64,000 nucleotides of DNA from Paroceanicella profunda (GTDB lineage: Bacteria; Pseudomonadota; Alphaproteobacteria; Rhodobacterales; Rhodobacteraceae). The notes beneath the pieces are model-generated. The model did no database searches, was not told where the DNA came from, and saw only the letters and a list, made by a program, of their open reading frames with translations. Every line of letters starts with the position of its first letter. Within the stretch, counting starts at the first letter, position 1. This document shows positions 57,599 to 64,000 of this stretch, piece by piece. Both the position numbers and the translations under genes were made by a program. The stretch is from contig NZ_CP040820.1 in NCBI RefSeq assembly GCF_005887635.2, positions 186,001-250,000 on the forward strand, written 5' to 3'.

Positions 57599-58267
57599 AT
57601 GGAAGAGTTGGCCGCCAACTATTTCAACCTCACGATCATCGCCGGCGCGCTGCCCTCGGTGCTGCGCGGCTTCCTCGTCACCGTGGAGGTGGCGCTGGCG
57701 GTGATCGTGATCGGTGTGGGGCTCGGCCTCGGGCTCGCGCTGCTGCGGCTGCCGGGCTGGAAGCTGGTGCACGGGCTGATCACGGCCTGGATCGAGCTGT
57801 TCCGCACACTGCCGCAGCTGGTCATCCTGATCTTCCTCTACTTCGCGCTGCCCTATGCGGGCATCCGGCTCTCGCCCTTCGCGGCCACGGCGCTGGCGCT
57901 CGGCGCCGTGCTCTCGGCCTTCGCGGCGGAGATCTTCACCGCCGCCATCATGGCGCTGCCCAAGGGGCAGTGGGAGGCGGCGCAGTCGCTCGGGTTCGGG
58001 CCGATCCGCACCCTGTGGTACATCATCCTGCCGCAATCCGTGCGCTTGGCCACGCCGCTGGTCACCAACCGGATCATCGCGGTCACCAAGGGCTCCGCGC
58101 TCGGGGTGGCGGTGTCGCTGGATGACACGCTGGGGGCGGCGCAGAGCTACATGTCGATCACCGCGAACCCCTCGCCGCTGATGCTTGCCGCGGCACTCTA
58201 CCTGGTTTTCTTCATCCCGCTCGTCGCGCTGTCGCGGCTGATCGAGCGGCGCATGACGCTGAAGTGA
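57599..58267 (+). CDS. ABC transporter permease, ureide operon, first subunit
   Basis: 222 residues, HisM-type, five membrane helices. ELFRTLPQLVILIFLYFALP and the EAA loop ALPKGQWEAAQSLGFGPIRT with YIILPQSVRLATPLVTNRII are clear. GAGGAG is upstream at a slightly long distance. It probably forms a heterodimer with the next permease, in contrast to the single permease of the 52-kb transporter. Confidence 0.92.
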   Translation: MEELAANYFNLTIIAGALPSVLRGFLVTVEVALAVIVIGVGLGLGLALLRLPGWKLVHGLITAWIELFRTLPQLVILIFLYFALPYAGIRLSPFAATALALGAVLSAFAAEIFTAAIMALPKGQWEAAQSLGFGPIRTLWYIILPQSVRLATPLVTNRIIAVTKGSALGVAVSLDDTLGAAQSYMSITANPSPLMLAAALYLVFFIPLVALSRLIERRMTLK

Positions 58268-58277
58268 GGGCCCGGGC

Positions 58278-58952
58278 ATGGACCTGTTCGTCGCGAATTT
58301 CCTGAACTGGCAGTCGTTCCTGATGATCTGGCCGCTGCTGGCGCAGGGGCTGGTCGTCACGCTGAAACTGGTGGTGGTGTGCCTGCCGCTGGCCTGCATG
58401 AGCGGGCTGGCCGCCGGCATCGCCTATTCCTTCGCCGGGCCCGGCCTGCGCCGGCTGATCGTGGTGGCGATCGACCTGCTGCGCTCCTTCCCGGCGCTGG
58501 TGCTGCTGGTGCTGATCTACTATTCGCTGCCGGCGATCGACATCCGCATCTCCGGTTTCTGGGCGGTGGTGCTGGCGCTGTGCCTGAACAACACCGGCTA
58601 TTTCGGCGAGATCTTCCGCGCCGGCCTCGTGTCGGTGGACAAGGGGCAGGGCGAGGCCGCGCATGCGCTCGGCTTCGGGCCGGTGCGCGCCATGGTCTGG
58701 ATCATCCTGCCGCAGGCCTTCCGCCGGGTGATGGCGCCCTGTGCCTCCAACGCGCTGGAGCTGGTGAAGACCACCTCCATCGCCTCCATCGTGGCGATGC
58801 CGGAGCTGCTGCGCTCCGCCCGGGTGGCGCAGGAGCAGACATACAACCCCACGCCGCTCACCGCGGTGGCGGTGATCTTCTTCCTCATGCTCTGGCCGTT
58901 CTCGCGCTGGGTCTCGGTGCTGGAGCGCCGGGCGATCATCGCACGGGGGTGA
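58278..58952 (+). CDS. ABC transporter permease, ureide operon, second subunit
   Basis: 224 residues, HisM-type. LLRSFPALVLLVLIYYSLPA and the EAA loop SVDKGQGEAAHALGFGPVRA with IILPQAFRRVMAPCASNALE are seen. GAGGG seven bases upstream fixes the start at 58278. It ends with TGA, one base before the epimerase ATG. Confidence 0.92.
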   Translation: MDLFVANFLNWQSFLMIWPLLAQGLVVTLKLVVVCLPLACMSGLAAGIAYSFAGPGLRRLIVVAIDLLRSFPALVLLVLIYYSLPAIDIRISGFWAVVLALCLNNTGYFGEIFRAGLVSVDKGQGEAAHALGFGPVRAMVWIILPQAFRRVMAPCASNALELVKTTSIASIVAMPELLRSARVAQEQTYNPTPLTAVAVIFFLMLWPFSRWVSVLERRAIIARG

Positions 58953-58953
58953 G

Positions 58954-59957
58954 ATGACCGGTTCCGCAAACCCCTCCTCCCCCGCGCCGCGCCGGGTTGC
59001 CATCACCGGCGGTGCCGGCTTCATCGGCCTTGCCGCCGCCGAGGCGCTGCTGGCCGGCGGCCACGCGGTTCGCGCGCTCGATCTCGCCGCGCCGCCCGCG
59101 GCCTTCCTGGCCCATCCCGCGCTGGCCGGCCTCGACGTTCAGCCGTGTGACACCACCGACGGCGAAGCCCTGTGCGCGGCACTCCGGGCCTTCGGCGCCG
59201 ACGCGCTCATCCATCTCGCCGCGATGACGCCGGACGCGGAGACGGCGCGCAGCCGGGCGGGGCAGGTCGTCGCCGTGAATGTCGGCGGCACGGTGGCGGC
59301 GGTGGAGGCCGCGGCGCGCGCCGGGGTCTCCCGCGTGCTGATGCTGTCCTCCGTGGCGGTCTACGGCGGGTCCGGCCCCTGGAGCGGCGCCACGCTGACC
59401 GAGGACACCGCGCTGCGGCCGGACTCGCTCTACGGGGTCACCAAGCAGGCCGCCGAGGGGCTGGCCCTGCACCTCGGGGCGGCGCGCGGCCTCACGCTCA
59501 CGGTGCTGCGGCTCGGCCCGGTGTTCGGGCCCTGGGAGCGGCCGGGGGCGCTGCGCCCGGACCTCTCGCCGCATGGCCGCCTGCTCGAACTTCTGGCCGA
59601 GGGCGCGCCGGCCGTCCTGCCGCACGAGATGCGGGGCGACTGGCTCTACTCGCGCGACGCGGGGCGGGGCATCGCCCTCGCGCTCGGCGCGCCGGGCGGC
59701 GGCAGCCGGGTGTTCAACCTCGGCGCCGGCCGGCTCTCCACCCCGTCGGACTGGGCGGGCGCCGCCGGCCTGCCCCGACCCGACATCGACCCCGCCCGTG
59801 CCACCGTCGCCGCCCGGGTGCGCCCGGGGCGGCCGATGCTCGACATCTCCGCGCTCCGCGCCTTCTGCGGCCACGCCGGCGGCCGGCCCCTGGCCGACGC
59901 CGCCGCCGATCACATGGCCTGGCGCGCCGACATCCTTCCAGCCGCGAGGACGCATCC

Positions 59958-59961
<4 letters not shown>
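58954..59961 (+). CDS. NAD-dependent epimerase/dehydratase family protein
   Basis: 335 residues, extended SDR. The Rossmann motif is [16 protein letters not shown]. The catalytic segments are [12 protein letters not shown] (Ser/Thr region) and [15 protein letters not shown] (Tyr-xxx-Lys). It oxidises or epimerises a hydroxylated substrate, possibly a sugar or a side product of the pathway. It lies between the second permease (1-bp gap) and the ATPase gene (4-bp overlap), an unusual place for an epimerase within a transporter. The substrate is unknown. Confidence 0.85.
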
Positions 59962-60709
<748 letters not shown>

Positions 60710-60713
<4 letters not shown>

Positions 60714-61486
60714 GCGGGCTGCTGGACGGGCGCACGGCGCTGGTGACCGGGGCCTCCTCGGGCATCGGCAGGGCGATCGCGCTGCGGCTGGCGCAGGCCG
60801 GCGCGCAGGTGGTGGCCGCCGATGTCACGCCGGCCGTCGTCGAGGGCGGGGCGCCGGTGGAGGCGCCGCTGCGCGCGCTCTCCCCCGCCTCGCGCTTCGC
60901 GCTGCTCGATGTCCGCGACCCGGCCGCCACGCAGGCGCTGGTGGCGGAGATCGCGGCCGGATCCGGCCGGCTGGACCTGCTGGTCACCTCCGCCATGGTG
61001 CCCGGCGGCCGCGGCCTGCCGGAGACCGACGCGGCGGAATGGGAGCGGGTGACGGGGGTGAACCTCACCGGTGTCTACGTGAGCCTGCGCGCCGCGCTGT
61101 GCCAGATGCTGGCCCAGCCGCTGCGCGACGCGGAGCGCGGGCGCATCGTGACCATCGGCTCGCAGCACGGCATGGTGGCCGCGCCGGGCTCCTTCGCCTA
61201 TGGCGTGTCCAAGGCGGCGGTGCTGCAGATGACCCGGCAGATCGCCGCCGACCACGCCGCGGACGGCATCATCTGCAACGCGGTCTCGCCGGGCAAGATC
61301 CTCACGGGGAAGTCCGGCCCGGCGGTGAGCCCGGAGGCGCTGGCCTATTCCCGCGCCCGCACCCCCACGCCCCGTCTGGGCACTCCGCGCGACGTGGCGG
61401 AGGCGGTGCTGTTCCTCGCCTCTCCGCAGACCGGTTTCGTGAACGGGCACAACCTGCTGGTGGACGGCGGCTGGATGGCGGCCTGA
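60710..61486 (+). CDS. Short-chain dehydrogenase/reductase family protein
   Basis: 258 residues, classical SDR. The cofactor motif is [20 protein letters not shown]. The active site is [20 protein letters not shown] with Ser, Tyr and Lys. The C-terminal [14 protein letters not shown] is typical of FabG-like proteins. NAD(P)-dependent oxidation of an alcohol is likely. It is the last gene of the ureide-type operon and its start overlaps the ATPase stop. The substrate probably belongs to the same pathway but is not identified. Confidence 0.88.
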
Positions 61487-61507
61487 CGCGCGCGGCGCAG
61501 CGCCGGA

Positions 61508-61525
61508 TTTATCGATTTCGGTAAA
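61508..61525. promoter_or_regulatory. HipB operator 1
   Basis: TTTATCGATTTCGGTAAA, an 18-bp dyad with TTTAYC and GGTAAA half-sites. It is the most distal of four sites before hipB. Confidence 0.7.
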
Positions 61526-61558
61526 AGGGGCACCGAAGGGCGCCCGGTTGCGGCGCAC

Positions 61559-61576
61559 TTTATCTAATGCGGTAAA
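61559..61576. promoter_or_regulatory. HipB operator 2
   Basis: TTTATCTAATGCGGTAAA, same half-sites, 51 bp after operator 1. Confidence 0.7.
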
Positions 61577-61608
61577 TTTCCGGGGTCGCGGCCGGGGCGT
61601 CACCGAGT

Positions 61609-61626
61609 TTTACCGTAATCGGTAAA
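61609..61626. promoter_or_regulatory. HipB operator 3
   Basis: TTTACCGTAATCGGTAAA, the most symmetric of the four, 50 bp after operator 2. Confidence 0.75.
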
Positions 61627-61658
61627 TCTCCTTGCTCCCGGCCGGTCCTGCCTGTATA

Positions 61659-61676
61659 TTTACCGAATTGGGTAAA
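61659..61676. promoter_or_regulatory. HipB operator 4
   Basis: TTTACCGAATTGGGTAAA, 50 bp after operator 3 and 11 bp before the hipB ATG. It is followed at once by the ribosome site GGGAGG. Confidence 0.75.
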
Positions 61677-61687
61677 GGGAGGCGGCC

Positions 61688-61990
61688 ATGGCGGCGGGCG
61701 CAGACAACCGGTTTCTCGAACAGCTCGGACAGCGGATGCGCGCCGCGCGCGCCGCGCGCGGGCTGAACCTGCACCAGCTTGCCCGGCTCACCGGCATCAG
61801 CGCCTCGGCCCTGTCGCTCATCGAAACCGCGAAGCGCGACCCGCGGGTGACCACCCTGTCCCGCATCGCCCGGGCGCTGCGCCTGCCCATGTCCGCCCTT
61901 CTGGAGGGGCCCGGCCCCGATGACACCCCGGCGCCGCCCCCCGCGCGGGATGAGGACAGCGGCGGCTATGACCTCGGGGAGTACCGGTGA
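61688..61990 (+). CDS. hipB: HipB-type antitoxin (XRE helix-turn-helix)
   Basis: 100 residues. The HTH is LGQRMRAARAARGLNLHQLA then RLTGISASALSLIETAKRDP, residues about 14-53. The C-terminal 20 residues are Pro/Asp-rich and end in GGYDLGEYR. This tail may contact the toxin or be the protease target, as in E. coli HipB. GGGAGG is six bases upstream of the ATG. It overlaps hipA as GTGA. It should repress its own operon through the four upstream dyads and neutralise HipA. Confidence 0.9.
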   Translation: MAAGADNRFLEQLGQRMRAARAARGLNLHQLARLTGISASALSLIETAKRDPRVTTLSRIARALRLPMSALLEGPGPDDTPAPPPARDEDSGGYDLGEYR

Positions 61991-63309
61991 CCACCCCCGT
62001 TCCGGCCTATTTCGACACCCTGCACGTGGGCACCGTGGAGGTGGCCGGCGACGGCGCCCTGTCCTGGCACTACGCGGAGCGCTGGCGCGCCGCGCGGGGC
62101 GCCTTCCCCATCTCGCTCACCATGCCGCTGGGCGCGGAGCCGGTGCCGGAGGCGCGGATCGCGCCCTGGCTCGCCAACCTGCTGCCGGAGGAGGAGCAGC
62201 TCTCCATCCTCAGCCGCGCGCTCGGGCTGGGCCGTGCGGACGTGCTGGCCCTGCTGGCGGAAATCGGCGGCGACACCGCCGGCGCGCTCTCCTTCTCCGC
62301 GCCCGCGGACCGGACGCACTGGGCCTATACCCCGCTCACCGACTTCTACGGCACCGCCGATCCGCACCAGGCGCTGGAGCGGCATTTCGACGATCTCGGC
62401 CGGCGGCCCTTCCTGGCCGGCGCCGAGGGCGTGCGCCTGTCGCTCGCCGGCGGGCAGAAGAAATCCGCCCTCGCGGTGCTCAGCGCGCAGGGCACGCCGG
62501 TGCTGCGCCTGCCGGGGCCGGGAGACATCCTCGCCGTGCCGCGCAACGGGGCGCCCTCCACGGTGATCCTCAAGCCCGACAACCCCAACCTGCCGGGCAT
62601 CACCGAGAACGAGGTCTGGTGCCTCCACCTCGCCGAGGCGATCGGCATCCCCGCGGTGCGCACCACCCTGCTGGGCGCGGGGCGGCGCTCCGCCATCTGC
62701 GCGCTGCGCTATGACCGGCGCACGGGCCGCGACGGCCGGCTCATCCGCGTCCATCAGGAGGATTTCGCACAGGCAAACGGCGTGCCGCCGGGGCGGAAAT
62801 ACGAGCGGGGCACCCGGCCGGGCCCGGGCCTGAGGGCCCTGCTCTCCACGGCCGATCACCTGCCGGCCACGGATGCGCTGGCCCTGCTGGACCTGGTGAT
62901 CTTCAACATCCTTGTGGCGAACACCGACGCGCATGCGAAGAACTACTCCGTCCTGCTGCCGGTGGGCGGGCCGCCGCGCCTCGCGCCGCTCTACGACGTG
63001 TCCTGCGTGCTGCCGTGGCCGCATGTGACGCAGTTTTTCGCGCAGAGCCTCGCGGGCAAGCGCCGCAAGCCGGGCCGCCTGGCCGGCCGGCACTGGGACG
63101 CCATCGCGCGCGAGATGGGCTACCGCCCGGCCGACCTGCGCCGCAGGGTGCAGCAGCTGGTGGACCGCATGGTGGCGCAGCGCGTGGCGGTGACGGAGAC
63201 GGTCTGCGCCATGCCCGGCGCCAGCCGCGGCCACGTGGAGCAGGCCGCGGCACTGGTCGAGGCCAACGCCCTGCGCATCGCCGGACGGCTCACAGACACC
63301 AGCCCCTGA
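61987..63309 (+). CDS. hipA: HipA-type serine/threonine kinase toxin
   Basis: 440 residues from a GTG that overlaps the hipB stop. The N-terminal HipA_N domain (YFDTLHVGTVEVAGDGALSW) is followed by the kinase. GVRLSLAGGQKKSALAV is the Gly-rich loop with Ser152, the autophosphorylation position. Lys196 lies in VILKPDNPN, Glu208 in ITENEV, and NILVANTDAHAKNYSVLL gives Asp314 and Asn319. Asp337 lies in LYDVSC and binds metal. All catalytic residues are intact. In E. coli, HipA phosphorylates glutamyl-tRNA synthetase and slows growth. The target here is not known. Confidence 0.93.
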   Translation: MTTPVPAYFDTLHVGTVEVAGDGALSWHYAERWRAARGAFPISLTMPLGAEPVPEARIAPWLANLLPEEEQLSILSRALGLGRADVLALLAEIGGDTAGALSFSAPADRTHWAYTPLTDFYGTADPHQALERHFDDLGRRPFLAGAEGVRLSLAGGQKKSALAVLSAQGTPVLRLPGPGDILAVPRNGAPSTVILKPDNPNLPGITENEVWCLHLAEAIGIPAVRTTLLGAGRRSAICALRYDRRTGRDGRLIRVHQEDFAQANGVPPGRKYERGTRPGPGLRALLSTADHLPATDALALLDLVIFNILVANTDAHAKNYSVLLPVGGPPRLAPLYDVSCVLPWPHVTQFFAQSLAGKRRKPGRLAGRHWDAIAREMGYRPADLRRRVQQLVDRMVAQRVAVTETVCAMPGASRGHVEQAAALVEANALRIAGRLTDTSP

Positions 63310-63636
63310 AGCCCCCCGGCCTGCCAGGGAGCGGACCGGAGCGGTCCACCGGACCGGCTGAACCGGTGCTCCCCGGGGCAGGCCGGAGCCGCACACCGGG
63401 CCGAACGCCGGACCGGCAAGGCGCGGCCGTCCCCGCAACGGAGCCCTCCGAGCGAACCGCTGTGGCATCCGGGGGGAGGCGCAGGGCGGCCCGGCGGCAC
63501 AGGACGCGGGCCAGCCGGGGAGGGCCTGGGCGGAGCCGGCAAGATTCCGCAGGGACGGTTCGCAGCCGCCCGGGCGAGATCGGGGGGCCGCAGGAGGGCG
63601 CGTCAGCGACACGCCGGGGCGTCTTTCGCAGCCATG

Positions 63637-63834
63637 CGCGTCGGTGGGTGGCCACTGGGGGCAGGCCGCTGGGGGATCCAACAGGAGGGAGGCCGCTTGG
63701 GGGGACCCGACAGGCGGAACGCTGCTGGCGGGAGGCAATAGGCGGGAGCCAATAGGCGGGAGGCTGCCGGTGGGAGACGACCGGGGTGGGATGCAACTGG
63801 CGGGAGGCGGTTGGTGGGGGGCACCTGGCGAAAC
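63637..63834. repeat. Degenerate 14-bp G-rich tandem repeat, about 14 units
   Basis: Units follow at 14-bp steps from 63637, with one 2-bp insertion near 63791. The consensus is about GCNACTGGCGGGAG; clear units include GCAATAGGCGGGAG (63735), CCAATAGGCGGGAG (63749) and GCAACTGGCGGGAG (63793). The + strand carries regular G-runs of three to six. A 14-bp period cannot maintain a reading frame, so it is non-coding. Confidence 0.75.
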
Positions 63835-63937
63835 AGCCTTGCCCACCGGCCCGAGCGGCGCGAGCAGGGGTGCGGAAACGGCAGCGCGGGTCCGGAGCGG
63901 GGCCCGCGCGCAGGCAGCAGCGGCTGCCGGGACGGCA

Positions 63938-63965
63938 GGCCGGCGCGGGAGATCCTGCGCCGGCC
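63938..63965 (-). terminator. Hairpin downstream of a gene entering from the right edge
   Basis: A perfect 9-bp stem GGCCGGCGC/GCGCCGGCC with a 10-nt loop, located ten bases beyond a minus-strand stop codon at 63975-63977. Confidence 0.45.
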
Positions 63966-63974
63966 CGGCCGGGA

Positions 63975-64000
63975 TCAGGCGGCGGGCACGGTGGCCAGGG
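63975..64000 (-). CDS. Possible C-terminal end of a leftward gene
   Basis: Reading inward from the right edge on the minus strand gives LATVPAA and then TGA, followed by a strong hairpin. Only seven complete codons are visible, so neither coding status nor function can be established. Confidence 0.25.

Larger units (their letters stand above)
63310..63974. other. 665-bp region after hipA with a G-rich 14-bp repeat
   Basis: No gene seen. It holds GGACCG/CGGTCC dyads just after hipA (about 63341-63355), the 14-bp tandem array (63637-63834) and a terminator-like hairpin at 63938-63965 that belongs to a leftward gene beyond the window. Confidence 0.55.

Overview
The window is about 64 kb of very GC-rich DNA (roughly 70% by eye). 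Genes are packed into operons with many 4-bp ATGA and 8-bp overlaps. The gene set suggests a free-living alphaproteobacterium, probably Rhodobacterales or a relative: an AapJQMP amino-acid transporter, FCD-type GntR regulators, PuuE-type allantoinase plus AllA, an OtsAB/TreYZ/TreS/GlgE block, HAE1 RND efflux and HipBA. That placement is inference from gene content. There are no rRNA or tRNA genes, CRISPR arrays, insertion sequences or phage genes that I can see.

Layout. 1-3.5 kb: a leftward acyl-CoA cluster (partial DUF35 protein, thiolase-fold enzyme without the nucleophilic Cys, AMP-forming ligase) with a divergent MarR regulator. 4.1-12.2 kb: single genes (lipoprotein with a Trp-rich repeat tail, Mn-cupin of the hydroxynitrile-lyase family, enolase-superfamily enzyme with an iron-type alcohol dehydrogenase, OsmC, secreted phytase-like esterase). 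12.2-32.2 kb: otsA on the + strand, convergent with an eight-gene leftward operon glgE, treS-mak, glgB, glgX, treZ, malQ, treY, otsB. All of its genes overlap. Together they can make trehalose from sugar nucleotides, isomerise it to maltose, phosphorylate and polymerise maltose to branched alpha-glucan, debranch it and return it to trehalose. glgA and glgC are absent from this locus. 33.6-39.8 kb: an RND efflux pump and its TetR regulator with a clear operator, then a DMT exporter.

40.2-47.2 kb: a leftward GntR-AapJQMP operon ending in two PLP enzymes. 48.0-51.7 kb: a compact rightward operon of an arylsulfotransferase-fold protein, two small membrane proteins and a PAPS-type sulfotransferase. 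This is the best candidate here for an undescribed system. 51.8-61.5 kb: a leftward polar amino-acid-type ABC transporter and a GntR regulator. The regulator is divergent from a rightward ureide-type operon (ureidoglycolate lyase, PuuE-like deacetylase, a second ABC transporter, an NAD epimerase and an SDR). 61.5-63.3 kb: hipBA preceded by four operator palindromes spaced 50-51 bp apart.

Non-coding stretches carry four unrelated tandem repeats (24, ~80, 35 and 14 bp units) and several strong dyads. These are listed separately. All functional calls rest on motif recognition by eye; no database search was run.
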